From PALSA-505 sp963762615 (GTDB lineage: Bacteria > Actinomycetota > Actinomycetes > Streptosporangiales > Streptosporangiaceae): a stretch of 64,000 nt of DNA. This document shows positions 25,790 to 34,551 of this stretch, in pieces (within the stretch, counting starts at the first letter, position 1; each line of letters opens with the position of its first letter). Both the position numbers and the translations under genes were made by a program. The notes below the pieces were generated by a model. The model searched no databases and was not told where the DNA came from. It saw nothing but the letters and a program-made list of their open reading frames with translations. The DNA lies in NCBI GenBank assembly GCA_963762615.1, contig CAVXLG010000011.1:1-64000 (forward strand), written 5' to 3'.

Positions 25790-26155
25790 ATGTACGAGAA
25801 CGACCCCGACGACCGCTTTGAGGCGGCGCTGAGACTGGCCGAAGTCGATCCGGCTCTGGGCGCCGAGGCGTTGCGCAGCATCGTCGCCGACGACGCGTTT
25901 GACCCTGATACCCGGTCCGAGGCGGCGCACAGGCTGGCCGAAGTCGATCCGGCTCTGGGCGCCGAGTCGTTGCGCAGCATCGTCGCCGACGACGCGTTTG
26001 ACCCTGATACCCGGTCCGAGGCGGCGCACAGGCTGGCCGAAGTCGATCCGGCTCTGGCCGCCGAGTCGTTGCGCAGCATCGTCGCCGACGACGCGTTTGA
26101 CCCTGATACCCGGTCCGAGGCAGCGCACAGGCTGGCCGAGGTCGATCCGGCCTGA
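25790..26155 (+). CDS. 33-residue tandem repeat (HEAT-like) protein, 121 aa
   Basis: After a short lead (MYENDPDDRFEAALR) come three nearly identical units beginning LAEVDPALGAEALRSIVADD and ending AFDPDTRSEAAHR, then a fourth cut off after LAEVDPA. At DNA level these are 99-base tandem repeats (25835-25933, 25934-26032, 26033-26131) differing at only a few bases. Predicted two helices per unit, like short HEAT repeats used as protein-binding scaffolds. The abrupt stop inside unit 4 suggests truncation of a longer array. Very recent expansion. Confidence 0.65.
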   Translation: MYENDPDDRFEAALRLAEVDPALGAEALRSIVADDAFDPDTRSEAAHRLAEVDPALGAESLRSIVADDAFDPDTRSEAAHRLAEVDPALAAESLRSIVADDAFDPDTRSEAAHRLAEVDPA

Positions 26156-26256
26156 GCCGCCGAGGCCTTCCCCGGCTTTGCGCCGGGGACGCCACGGGCA
26201 CCGCGATGGTCGCCGGACACACCGGGCCGGGGGACGACGGCACGCACAGTGGGAGG

Positions 26257-27111
26257 ATGCCGGACGTGGATGTTGCATCCCGGCTCAACGCCTGCAAGCA
26301 CAGGTGGCAGCTGTGCGGTGAGCGACCTCTGGGCGGCGGCTTTGCCTCCGCCGTCTTCGCCTGCACGACCGCCGCCGGTAAAGAGGTGGTGGTCAAGCTT
26401 CCCGCCACGGGGCGAGCAGCCAGGGCGGAAGCGGCCGCGCTCGCCGCGTGGGAGCACACCAGAGCGGCAGTGCAGCTCATCGAGACAGACTTCACGCAGG
26501 GTGCGCTGCTGCTGGAAGGGATCCAGCCCGGGACGCACCTGCCGGGCAACCGCGATGCTGCCGTAACGGAGATCGCGGCCGACCTTCTCACCAGGCTGCA
26601 CCAGGCACCGGCAGGGAGCTTTCCGTTCCCAGACCTTCAGCAGATCTACATGCGCGCCGAGCAACGATCCCGGGAGGACGCCGCCTACGAGCGTCGCGTA
26701 CGCGGCGACAGCACGCTAGGCGAAGCTGGTCTCGCGCGCCTCAGCGAGGCACGGTCGGCAGCAGAACGATTGTGCGCCAGCACAAGGCAGGCGGTTCTGC
26801 TCCACGGAGACTTCCTCGACAAGAACCTCCTATCGGATGGCAGCAGTTACCTGGCCATCGACCCGATCCCGTGCCTCGGCGACCCGTGTTCAGACGTTGG
26901 GTTTTTCGCCGCCGGGCACCCGCCCGCGACAGGGATCCTTCACCGGGCAGATGCCATCGCTGCGCTGATGCGCCTGGACCGCCGCCGTGCGCGGCAATGG
27001 GCAGCAGCCTGGGCCGTCTTGCAGACCTGCCAGGCCTGGCGCGATGATCAATCCGACCTGGACGCCTGCATGTCAGCCAGCGAGTTCGAGGAAGTGCTCA
27101 ACGAGCGATGA
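26257..27111 (+). CDS. Aminoglycoside-phosphotransferase-like kinase
   Basis: About 284 residues. Kinase N-lobe (GGGFASAVFACTTAAGKEVVVKLP), catalytic Brenner motif LLHGDFLDKNLL and the metal-binding segment AIDPIPCLGDPCSDVGFF. The pattern resembles the APH(6)/hydroxyurea phosphotransferase group, which includes streptomycin kinases, but substrate cannot be read from sequence. Start uncertain: ATG 26257 has GGAGG touching it, GTG 26266 has better spacing, and ATG 26206 is also in frame. Cargo gene beside tRNA relics, intact. Confidence 0.7.
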   Translation: MPDVDVASRLNACKHRWQLCGERPLGGGFASAVFACTTAAGKEVVVKLPATGRAARAEAAALAAWEHTRAAVQLIETDFTQGALLLEGIQPGTHLPGNRDAAVTEIAADLLTRLHQAPAGSFPFPDLQQIYMRAEQRSREDAAYERRVRGDSTLGEAGLARLSEARSAAERLCASTRQAVLLHGDFLDKNLLSDGSSYLAIDPIPCLGDPCSDVGFFAAGHPPATGILHRADAIAALMRLDRRRARQWAAAWAVLQTCQAWRDDQSDLDACMSASEFEEVLNER

Positions 27112-27341
27112 CTGGGCCAGGGCGGGCCGTACTGCTGCCAACGCGGCGGACGGTAGCAATCAGAAGGAGACGGTTATGGAATGCGGCCCGAAGTGACAGC
27201 CACCAGCAGGCCACCGTGGACAAGTTGCCCGAGCCTACGGATAAGAAGGTCGTTGACAGCAGCGATGACAGCAACGGCATCACACACCCAGCCCATCGGA
27301 CATACCGCCACCACCGACCATGGCGAGGTCGAGGCCTCTGA

Positions 27342-27403
27342 CCTTGGGCTGTCCTTGAACTGATAAGGAAGAGGTCCCTGGTTCAAGTCCAGGCAGGCCC
27401 ACC
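27342..27403 (+). repeat. tRNA-Ile(GAU) att site 4
   Basis: CCTTGGGCTGTCCTTGAA, then CTGATAAGGAAGAGGTCCC, CTGGTTCAAGTCCAGG and CAGGCCCACC. From CTGATAA to the end it is identical to 12842-12887, including CCAGGTCAC beyond. An integrase relic follows on the minus strand, mirroring the AICE 2 arrangement. Confidence 0.8.
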
Positions 27404-27483
27404 CAGGTCACGACGTTGTAGCCCTGCAATCACCAGGCCCGCAGCCCTACAGTCTGTAGGGCCAGACCTGGATTTGGGAGTGA

Positions 27484-27792
27484 TCAGGCGACGGCATTTG
27501 CGTCCCCGTCTGCCCCCGGCTCCTGGCCCTCATAGGCATACAGGCGACTGACGGCCTGGTTCATGGCGTCCAGGATGGAGGTTCGGTCCTGGACGAATAG
27601 GTGGCCGTAAATGATCTTGGTCGTCTCGATCCTGCTGTGTCCCATCTGATGCGCTACCTGGATGTCCGATGCGCCCGAGGCGATGAGCAGGGAAGCGCAC
27701 ACGTGCCGCAGCTCGTGCGCGGTATAGCTGACGATGCCGTCCGGATGAGCCGCCGTGTAGCCCTGGGCGAACTTGAGGTACCTGCGCCACAT
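27484..27792 (-). pseudogene. Tyrosine integrase, C-terminal fragment
   Basis: Has HELRHVCASLLIASGASDI (HxxR box), MGHSRIETTKIIYGHLF (GH and nucleophile Tyr). About 100 residues only; N-terminal and first-Arg parts are absent. Not of the same lineage as the AICE 2 integrase. Ends 80 bases from the tRNA-Ile site, so it marks the end of a further, mostly lost, integrated element. Confidence 0.75.
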
Positions 27793-27804
27793 GGCGTAGC
27801 CGAG

Positions 27805-27835
27805 GTAGCCGCCCCGGCTTAACCGCGGCGGCTAC
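27805..27835. terminator. Inverted repeat at the broken end of the integrase relic
   Basis: GTAGCCGCC / GGCGGCTAC, 9-bp stem with a 13-base loop. No T-run. Could be a terminator or a recombination scar. Confidence 0.4.
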
Positions 27836-28019
27836 CGGCCCCGCACCAGCATCCTCACGAATGCCAGCACCACCAAGAGTGGATCAATAAGCGTCAGAGC
27901 CGAGGTCGCAGCCGGGGATGGACAACCTTAGACAGGTCGCTCATTGCTACGGATTTGATGGTCTCGCCAGTCTCCATGACCTGTCCGGCGCCATGACGCA
28001 CGGCCAGCAGCGAGACTGA

Positions 28020-28799
28020 ATGATGGATGTCTCCCTACCTGCTGGAGGATGGGTGGTAGCTGTGGATGGCTGGTGCTCAGTAGAGCAGCTAACTCGGTGG
28101 GGATTCGCGCACAGTCAGATCGTGATGGCCAACGAGGCGCACGACGGCCTGGCGCGCTCTGTGCGGACCCGCGAGGTCGGTGTCCGCATGATCCAGGCGG
28201 CTCACCAAGCCGGGGTGGGGCGGCTGGCGATGGAGGCACTCCCGCAGCCGCCGAACGGATCGCCGGGGCCGATGTGGTCGATCCCGCCCGGCTGGGGTGG
28301 TTACCTGGCTCAGCCGGACATGCGCAAGCTGATGACAACAGCGCTGGAGCTGGGCTGGAGCCTGTGGGCTTATGAGGCCGACGAGGCCATCAAGAAGACC
28401 GATCCCGCGGAGCTGCCCCGTCTTGCATTTGCCAACCAGCGCGACCGCGAGCAGGCCCGCAACCTGTGCCAGGTGCTGGCCATCGCGCCCGAAGAGCCGC
28501 TATTGGTCTGGGTCGGTGACGACCACGCCCGCAAAGAGCCGACTCACGGATGGGTGACGATGGGATGCCACTTCCCCGTCATGTCCGGTATCGACCCGTT
28601 CGTCATCGACCAGACCGTAACCATTGAGTTTTCGGCGCAATCCAAGCCCTGGGTGCCAGCGCTGCTGGCAACGCTCGGCGAGACCCTGACCGCCTTCGGC
28701 GGCACCGCCGGGATCCTCCGAGACCAGGCACCTCCGCCGCTGAACAGCTGGCCCGGCGTCGATGCCGTTGTCGTCTCCACGGACAACACGCTCACCTAA
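28020..28799 (+). CDS. EreA/ChaN-like superfamily protein
   Basis: 259 residues. The layout resembles the erythromycin-esterase/ChaN fold: NEAHDGLARSVRTREVGVRM early, GRLAMEALPQ (Glu after a strand), WAYEADE, then LLVWVGDDHARKE (His near the C-terminal strand) and SGIDPFVIDQTVTIEF. In that superfamily His and Glu residues at such places form the active site. Substrate unknown. Weak ribosome site; ATG at 28020 or 28023. Intact cargo gene between relics. Confidence 0.5.
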   Translation: MMDVSLPAGGWVVAVDGWCSVEQLTRWGFAHSQIVMANEAHDGLARSVRTREVGVRMIQAAHQAGVGRLAMEALPQPPNGSPGPMWSIPPGWGGYLAQPDMRKLMTTALELGWSLWAYEADEAIKKTDPAELPRLAFANQRDREQARNLCQVLAIAPEEPLLVWVGDDHARKEPTHGWVTMGCHFPVMSGIDPFVIDQTVTIEFSAQSKPWVPALLATLGETLTAFGGTAGILRDQAPPPLNSWPGVDAVVVSTDNTLT

Positions 28800-28859
28800 C
28801 CCCGCGTGCGCGCTACGTGCCCGATCGACCGGCAAACCACCGGTACTCACGGTTACTCA

Positions 28860-28982
28860 GGGCCAAACCCCGATGGCCTTTGACGTGCAATCGAGCAGGT
28901 GAACCCGCTAGCTTCAGCGACCTTCTAATCAGCGGGTCATCCGCTTGGCAGAGCCGCGGGACGGGTTCCGGCGGCGCTAGCG
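28860..28982. repeat. Copy of the sequence downstream of Kelch gene 2
   Basis: Bases about 28910-29000 match 8860-8950 (TCATCCGCT, CAGCCGCGG, ACGGGTTCCGG, GCTAGC, CAGCCGCCCCAGGTCCAGGT). Shows that the Kelch fragment that follows came from a gene-2-like copy together with its flank. Confidence 0.6.
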
Positions 28983-29325
28983 TCAGCCGCCCCAGGTCCA
29001 GGTGTTACGGAGCGGGGCTATGCCGTCGAGGCCGGCGCCGCCGATGCCGCTGAACAAGACGACGTTGCTGGCGGCCGCGTCGTAGGCCATCGCCGCCTCG
29101 AACCGGACAGCCGGATGAGTCGCCGGGTGCTGCTTCGTCCAGGTCGAGCCATTCCAGGTCCAGGTGTCACCGAGGTCACCGGTGCTGCAGTCACCGCCGA
29201 ACAAGACGATGGTGCCGGTGGCCGCGTCGTAGGCCATCACCGCGTCGGACCGGGCGGGCTGGTCGCGGGCGCCTGCTTCGTCCAGGTCGAGCCATCCCAG
29301 GTCCAGGTGTCACCAAGAAGGCCGT
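28983..29325 (-). pseudogene. Kelch propeller fragment, two blades
   Basis: Last two blades and end strand of a Kelch gene like those at 7.4-11.4 kb (MMAYDAATGTIVLFGG, TWTWNGSTWTKQHPA, AMAYDAAASNVVLF, NTWTWGG), with a further frameshift near 29255. It begins inside a loop (HGLLGDTWTWDG), directly fused to a rep fragment. Confidence 0.75.
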
Positions 29326-29640
29326 GGCGGCGTCCTTGGACCCCGCCAGCACGCCCTGGGCGTCGAACCTGGCCCCGAACCGGGCCACATGCAGCGGTGC
29401 GTCGTCGGGGCCGATGGCGTCGAGGGCCCTGGTCCCAGGCAGCCAGCAATTCCCCGGTCGCGGGGTCGAGGTATGTGCCGAGGTTCTCATCCCACACCGC
29501 CAGCGCGTCCCCGTCGAAGCGGACGGTCTCGGTAGACGGCCACCACGCCTGGTGGTAGGTAGCGGCGATCACCTGCCGGACCACGGCCCGCGGGACGGCG
29601 CCGCGGATGGCCAGGTGCAGGTGAAGAGCCAGCGGTACCG
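29326..29640 (-). pseudogene. RepSA-like fragment fused to the Kelch fragment
   Basis: Encodes LALHLHLAIRGAVPRAVVRQ, AATYHQAWWPS, TYLDPATGELLAAWDQ and, after one frameshift, RALDAIGPDDAPLHVARFG to VLAGSKDAA, about 65-70 percent identical to the middle of the rep protein at 14296-15552. Both ends are broken. The junction at about 29322-29330 shares AAG and GCCGTG with the normal Kelch loop sequence, pointing to a microhomology join. Confidence 0.75.
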
Positions 29641-29683
29641 TACGGCCAGTGACCAACGACCATCAAGGAGGCCTGGAGGTCGC

Positions 29684-30586
29684 GTGCGTATCAGCCTTGG
29701 CGACGTGTCCCTGTGGTTCGATGTCTCCGGTCCGTCAGTTATCCCGCAGGGGGACACGACGGTGGAGCGCCCGGTCCTGGTGGCCGTCCACGGCGGCCCC
29801 GGCCTGGACCACATGACGGTGAAGTCCGCGCTGGAGCCGCTGGCCGCCGATTTCCAGGTCCTGTACTTCGACCTGCGCGGCCATGGCCGCAGCGACCGCA
29901 GCAGCGCCGAGTCCTGGAACATGCGGACCTGGGCCGATGACCTGCGGCGGCTGTGCGACGCGCTCGGGCTGCGCAAGCCGGTCATCCTCGGCAGCAGCTT
30001 CGGCGGGGACGTCGCGCTCACCTACGCGGCGCTGTTCCCCGATCACCCCGGCGGCGTCATCCTGGCCAACACGACTGGTGGCCACTGGGACGACCCGCGA
30101 GTCATCGAGGCGTTCGGCCGCGTCGGCGGCCCCGAGGCGGCCGCCATCATCGAGCGCATCCGCGCATACCGCCGGGGCGGTTACGCCGCGGACGCCGAGG
30201 ATCTCCAGGCTGAGTTCACCCGCGTCTGCTACCCGCTCTACAGCGCCACGCCGGGCTGGGCCGAGGAGTCCCGCCGGTTCCTGGCCCGGATGATCAGGAA
30301 CCCGGACGTCGCCGCGCACTACGACACCCACGAGGTCTCAAGCTTCGATCCCTGGAGCCTGCTCGGCGCCGTCCGGTGCCCCGTCCTGGTCCTCGCCGGC
30401 GAGGACGATCCGGTCTGCCCGCTGCCCGTGGTCGAGGAACTAGCCAGCCAGCTGCCGGCCGGCACCACCCGCCTCGTGCGACTCCCCGGGGCGCGTCACA
30501 CCATCTTCCGCGACCGCCCGGACCTCACCTTCCCCGCCGTCAAGACCTTTGTCGCCCAGATCGGGGAAAGCCACCCCGCCAGCTGA
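29684..30586 (+). CDS. Alpha/beta hydrolase, proline-iminopeptidase-like
   Basis: 300 residues from GTG 29684, with GGAGG four bases before. Oxyanion-hole motif HGGPG, nucleophile elbow GSSFGG, acid in AGEDDPVCP, catalytic His in ARHTIF: a full alpha/beta-hydrolase triad. HGGPG near the N-terminus is typical of proline iminopeptidases, tripeptidyl and haloperoxidase-like hydrolases. Starts 40 bases after the rep fragment. Intact; convergent with the secreted protein gene at 30952. Confidence 0.75.
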   Translation: MRISLGDVSLWFDVSGPSVIPQGDTTVERPVLVAVHGGPGLDHMTVKSALEPLAADFQVLYFDLRGHGRSDRSSAESWNMRTWADDLRRLCDALGLRKPVILGSSFGGDVALTYAALFPDHPGGVILANTTGGHWDDPRVIEAFGRVGGPEAAAIIERIRAYRRGGYAADAEDLQAEFTRVCYPLYSATPGWAEESRRFLARMIRNPDVAAHYDTHEVSSFDPWSLLGAVRCPVLVLAGEDDPVCPLPVVEELASQLPAGTTRLVRLPGARHTIFRDRPDLTFPAVKTFVAQIGESHPAS

Positions 30587-30887
30587 GCCGCGCTGCCCGG
30601 CCAGGAAGACTGGACCACAGCCCGCGGTCCCGCAAACTGTGCGGACCCGGCCACCACTGGCCACGGCTCTCTTGCCCCTGATCTTGAACACAGAACGTGA
30701 CCCGACGGGCGGCGGTGTTCAGGTAGAGCCTCGTTGTTCAGATAGGTGTTCAGGCGGCGACGACTGCTGCCAAACCTGCTGCCAAGGCCGTGGACATCCG
30801 TGGACTCCGGGTGACGCCCAGCTGGAGATGCTCGACCTGCTTAAGCTCCAGGCCGCGGCCTGTAACCCCGGGCATTAAAGTCAGCAC
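30587..30887. other. Gene-less stretch
   Basis: Nothing recognisable apart from short repeats of GTTCAG around 30716-30750. Confidence 0.4.
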
Positions 30888-30922
30888 GAAGCGGCCGGCT
30901 CCGGTGGGCCGCCGGCCGCTTC
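30888..30922. terminator. Strong bidirectional terminator hairpin
   Basis: GAAGCGGCCGGC / GCCGGCCGCTTC, a perfect 12-bp stem with an 11-base loop, followed by ATATGAGATTTT. Placed between two convergent genes, 29 bases before the stop of the minus-strand one. Confidence 0.7.
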
Positions 30923-30951
30923 ATATGAGATTTTAGGTGGATATTGTCCGG

Positions 30952-31500
30952 CTAACTATTCTTGAACGTGAGGTCGCGCCCCTCGGCCGTGCAAGTGAAT
31001 TTCGTGGTTCCGATGACCTTGCAGAAGGAATCGTTTGACGTGGAGAAGACGTACATCGTGTATTCCACGGTAGCGTCCGTGCCGTTGATCCTGTACACCA
31101 CATTTGCCGCGTACTGGACCCCGCCACGAATGTCGAAGCCGTATTTGAGCTCCCAAGCATTCGTGCTGCGGGGCGTCAGCACGTCTCCGTCTGGCGGACG
31201 CCCCTCGGAAAAGTCAATGGGGTAGAAGGTAGGGACACACTTGAAGTCGAAGCATGCGTAGGTGGGGATAGCCCTGGCACCTACCACGGTGATGGCGGTG
31301 TTGCTGTCGTTGCGGATGATGAACCCGCGGCTGGCCGCGCTCGCCGACCCGGCGGTCAGCAGCGTCCCCGCTAGCGTGCCCACGAGCGCGAGCGCTGCTA
31401 GGACTCCGCCGCCGAGCACCCATCGCCGTCTGCGCCCGCGCCTCGCGACGCCCCGACGCCCCGAGCACGCCTGCACGAACTGCTCATTGTCACTGCTCAT
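30952..31500 (-). CDS. Membrane-anchored or secreted protein, 182 aa
   Basis: Arg-rich cytoplasmic start (RRGVARRGRRRRW), one hydrophobic segment (VLGGGVLAALALVGTLAGTL) ending in ASA, then an extracellular domain of about 120 residues with four cysteines (YACFDFKCVP and SFCKV, TKFTC) likely paired. Good ribosome site (GGAAGGTGGG) before ATG 31500. I do not recognise the family. Intact. Confidence 0.65.
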   Translation of the reverse strand: MSSDNEQFVQACSGRRGVARRGRRRRWVLGGGVLAALALVGTLAGTLLTAGSASAASRGFIIRNDSNTAITVVGARAIPTYACFDFKCVPTFYPIDFSEGRPPDGDVLTPRSTNAWELKYGFDIRGGVQYAANVVYRINGTDATVEYTMYVFSTSNDSFCKVIGTTKFTCTAEGRDLTFKNS

Positions 31501-31633
31501 GACTGCCCACCTTCCAGGCTGGAGTTGTTGACCTATGTTGCGGCGCCAGCCTGCGCGGAGTCATCGGCCAGGTGGCCGATCAGGGGGATGATTTGGAGCC
31601 CGGATCGGTTGTGCCGCAAATCGGCTCAACGGG

Positions 31634-31822
31634 TGCTGAACAGCAGGTCACGGCCTGCCCACTGTTGCGATGTCGCGCCGATCATGCGCAGGTCAGCCTG
31701 ACGGGTAAGCGCGTCGCGGGCGATGCCGAGCAGCGGCAGCTCGCAGCGGCCAGCGGCCGTCTTGACCGGGCCGAGCTGGAGCCGCCAGCTGACCCGGAAC
31801 ACTTGCTGCCGGATGTCCGGCA
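31634..31822 (-). pseudogene. Integrase fragment related to the AICE 2 integrase
   Basis: The minus strand encodes FRVSWRLQLGPVKTAAGR, ELPLLGIARDALTRQADLRM and GRDLLF, corresponding to 13242-13420 of the integrase of AICE 2 at high identity. Only about 63 residues remain, without the catalytic HxxR and Tyr. Lies about 110 bases from the tRNA-Ile site at 31930. Confidence 0.75.
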
Positions 31823-31929
31823 GCCGTTGACGTGCGGCAATGGACGGCTAATCGCGGAGCATGACGGTCAATCAGGGACACATAAATCGACGACGGACCT
31901 GGGATTGAGCAGGTGACGGACCCGGCCGA

Positions 31930-31978
31930 GCTTCCCTGATAAGGAAGAGGTCCTTGGTTCAAGTCCAGGCAGGCCCGT
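31930..31978 (+). repeat. tRNA-Ile(GAU) att site 5, with complete anticodon arm
   Basis: CTTCC-CTGATAA-GGAAG forms an intact anticodon stem-loop, followed by AGGTC, TTGGTTCAAGTCCAGG and CAGGCCC. Sequence diverges after GGCCC. The only copy here in which both sides of the anticodon stem pair, so closest to the crossover-side sequence of the host tRNA. Confidence 0.75.
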
Positions 31979-32068
31979 CATGCGAATGCCCAGGCCAGAG
32001 ACCATGTCCGGTATCCGGCGCCTGACTCGAATCATCCGTTACCCTCCTGTACCTGTCGGGGCTGTGCG

Positions 32069-32569
32069 TCACTTGTCGCGAGGAGCACGGGAACGACTCA
32101 GCATCCCGGCCGCGTACACGACGATCGCGGTGATGACTCCGATCGTCAGCCAGGTCTTCACCCCGGGCAACCAGCCCTCCCTGCTGGCCGCCTCCCCGGC
32201 CGTGCCGACCGCCGTGATCACGACGACAAGAAGGACGAGGAAGAAGGGGTTGACATAGCGGCGAACAGGGTACGCGGGGCTGTGCTGGCCGCGTACCGGT
32301 GTCCTGGGGGTCCCCGCCGGTCCCGGCTCCGGCAGGTCATCGATCAGCCCGCTCAGGTCCCCGCGGGTCTTGGCGTTCATCGCCTGCGCGACGCGTTCGT
32401 CGAACTCGGCCTGGTCGAGTCGGCCTTCAGCGAAGTGGGCGGCCAGACGGTCGGCGATCTCGGTACGTTCGGCGTCTGAGACGCGGATGTGCTGGTCGGT
32501 GTAGCCGTGGCGGAACCGCGCGACAAGTCCATGAGTCCGGGACTGGCTGGACGGAGTCGGCCTGGTCAT
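32069..32569 (-). CDS. DUF1707 membrane protein
   Basis: 166 residues. N-terminal DUF1707 domain (IRVSDAERTEIADRLAAHFA, then GRLDQAEFDERVAQAMNAKT and DLSGLIDDLP), a linker, then two membrane segments (FFLVLLVVVITAVGTAG and WLTIGVITAIVVYAAGML) and a basic tail. Common in actinobacteria, suspected to act near the cell envelope. Paralogous domains at 36675 and 47248. Intact. Confidence 0.8.
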   Translation of the reverse strand: MTRPTPSSQSRTHGLVARFRHGYTDQHIRVSDAERTEIADRLAAHFAEGRLDQAEFDERVAQAMNAKTRGDLSGLIDDLPEPGPAGTPRTPVRGQHSPAYPVRRYVNPFFLVLLVVVITAVGTAGEAASREGWLPGVKTWLTIGVITAIVVYAAGMLSRSRAPRDK

Positions 32570-33080
32570 GACTTCAGCGTGCCGCTCCGGACCGGGCCGG
32601 GGCTATCGGGGAAGACCCTGATGCGACCCTGATTTCGCGCTTCGTCGGCTCAGGCCGCCCCGCTAGTCCAGGCCGCCGGGCGGCGTGGGGGCCGGCGAGG
32701 CCTCGCCCTGACGTTCCTCATACCGAGCAAGACGACGCCGGTGCTCTGAAGCGATCCCGCAAGTCAATGACCCGATCTGTAAACGGACTTGTAAGCCATA
32801 CGCTGCGAGGTGGGACGAGACAGGGGAGACGGAGCCGACCAGGCAGAGCGTGATCTGTCCTGTCTGCCGAGGTCATCGCACCTGCGGGAGATTGTCCGAG
32901 ACGGTGGAGAGGTGCGTCGTACGGCTCATAACCCAGCGACGGCCGACGTGAACCGGTGCCTCGTATTGATGAGTGGATAATCTTGCCCGTGTTCACCGAG
33001 GTCACCGAGGTCACCCTGTACCGTGTCACAACTGGCGTTATGAGAGGAATACATGGGCGGATTCAGGTAATAGGGGAAGC
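32570..33080. other. Gene-less stretch
   Basis: Promoter regions of the divergent genes at 32569 and 33081. Contains a short direct repeat GAGGTCACC near 32998-33015. Nothing else clear. Confidence 0.4.
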
Positions 33081-33614
33081 ATGAAACGACTGGTGAAAGG
33101 GGCGCTGCTGGCCGCTGGGACTGCGCTGGCTATCTCCGCGGCGCCCGCCGTGTCTGCGGCCGCGGCGACGAGCGGGACCGAGACGCTCAGCGGCACCATC
33201 GTGTTTGTGGCCGTGCCGGGTACGAACTCCCGGACGGTCATCGGCAGCGCGGTCCTCGCCAGGGGGGTGTTCAAAGGCGTCGGCCGGGTCGTCGAGCTCG
33301 TGCCCCCCAATGCTGCTGGTGTCAGCCAGGACGACCTAGTCTTCCGCAGCGGCACCATGCACGTGGTCAGCACGCTCGGGAATCCGTTGTCATCCTCGGT
33401 CAACCCGCACAGCTGCCTGTTCACCGGGACGTCGCAGCTTACCTGGGACGTCACCGGCGGCACCGGGCAGGTCGGCGACGCGACCGGCAGTTTCACCGGG
33501 ACGGTCAGCGCCGTGGCGCTTTTGGCCCGCAACCCCGACGGCAGCTGCTCCTTCACGCAATTCCCGCGCCACGAGGTGGACAAGTTCGCGGAGAGCGGGA
33601 CGCTGTCGTTCTGA
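33081..33614 (+). CDS. Secreted protein, 177 aa
   Basis: ATG 33081 after GGGGAAGC. Signal peptide MKRLVKGALLAAGTALAISA ending AVSAAAA. Mature part is beta-rich with two cysteines (HSCLF and GSCSF) and repeated GTG/GTV turns. No family recognised. Intact and single. Confidence 0.65.
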   Translation: MKRLVKGALLAAGTALAISAAPAVSAAAATSGTETLSGTIVFVAVPGTNSRTVIGSAVLARGVFKGVGRVVELVPPNAAGVSQDDLVFRSGTMHVVSTLGNPLSSSVNPHSCLFTGTSQLTWDVTGGTGQVGDATGSFTGTVSAVALLARNPDGSCSFTQFPRHEVDKFAESGTLSF

Positions 33615-34005
33615 AACGAGTGTCGCTGCCCGAGGACTTGCGCTCGGCGGGTCATCCGGCTGGGCGAGCAGGAGTCTCTCACAGCTTTCTCGCGGACTGA
33701 CCGGACGGTGCCGGGCCATGGCGTCTATTCCGGACACCTGGCAGGACGCTGGCCCGAACCCCAACTACGCAGAGGCTGTTCCCTTTGGATCGAGCAGTGG
33801 CCTCAAGAGATCTTCCACGTTGTCGTAGCTCGCTTCGAAGCCATCGGTCTTGGTCATGTGGTCACGGCCAGCCTTGTCGCGGAACGCCAGCCGCTGTGTC
33901 GTGGCATCATGCTCGCGTGACGGGCCTACCGGACCTACCGAAGCTCGGAGCGGGCCGGATCTCCGTGAAACCGGTGCCGGGTCATCGGGCGGGCTGATCG
34001 CCCGG
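33615..34005. other. Mosaic stretch with a dispersed repeat and a doubtful small ORF
   Basis: Bases about 33676-33720 are one copy of a 45-bp repeat (also 10137-10180 and 36553-36600). On the minus strand, TTQRLAFRDKAGRDHMTKTD and NVEDLLRPLLDP (about 33765-33915) look coding-like, but no believable start precedes them. Confidence 0.4.
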
Positions 34006-34551
34006 CTAGCTGGCTTGGCTCGTGGCGGAGTCACCCAACGTGTGGGAGAGTATCGCGTTCACCACTTGGTCGAGGGGCTGCCGGGCGTCGATGGAGATCG
34101 CCCCGAATGCGCGCAAGCGGCCCTGAATGTCCGGCAGCCTGCGGCGCAGGTACTCGCGAGTGTCCCCGATACGGCCCCAGTCGTTGTCCCGGCTCGGCGC
34201 ATCCAGCCGTGCCAGCATCGTGGGCTCGTCCATCTCCAGCAGGAACACCTGGGTGAAACGATCGGCCAGCTCCAGCTCATTTTCCGCGCCGCCGCAGACG
34301 TACAGCGTCGCCGGTCCTGCGGCCCGGATCAGTTCGTCCAGGCGGGCCGGATCCCATGCCCAGCTATGCCGGGCAAGCCACGCAAGGTCCGGGACTGACT
34401 GGTCTTCCACCACGTTGCCATCGAGGTCAACAGACCGGGCGAGCCAAGGATCGGCGTCGGCATCGATCGATGCCAGATCCCGGCGGGCAAGCACCTCGGC
34501 GATCGTGGACTTCCCGGCGCCGGACATACCGGTGATCAGCACTGCGTTCAT
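34006..34551 (-). CDS. P-loop kinase of the adenylate-kinase-like AAA_33 type, copy 2
   Basis: 181 residues. Walker A GMSGAGKST, acidic strand ASIDADADP, lid RDNDWGRIGDTREYLRRRLPD. About 60 percent identical to 11897-12520; upstream 70 bases are similar too (CAGCCCCGAAGGCGGCG). Compared with copy 1, this one has the likely original C-terminus (GDSATSQAS). Substrate unknown. Confidence 0.8.
   Translation of the reverse strand: MNAVLITGMSGAGKSTIAEVLARRDLASIDADADPWLARSVDLDGNVVEDQSVPDLAWLARHSWAWDPARLDELIRAAGPATLYVCGGAENELELADRFTQVFLLEMDEPTMLARLDAPSRDNDWGRIGDTREYLRRRLPDIQGRLRAFGAISIDARQPLDQVVNAILSHTLGDSATSQAS

Noticed and set aside
25835..26152. 99-bp tandem repeats considered as a minisatellite without coding role
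   Set aside because: The period is a multiple of three, the frame is open through all units, and differences are mostly conservative.
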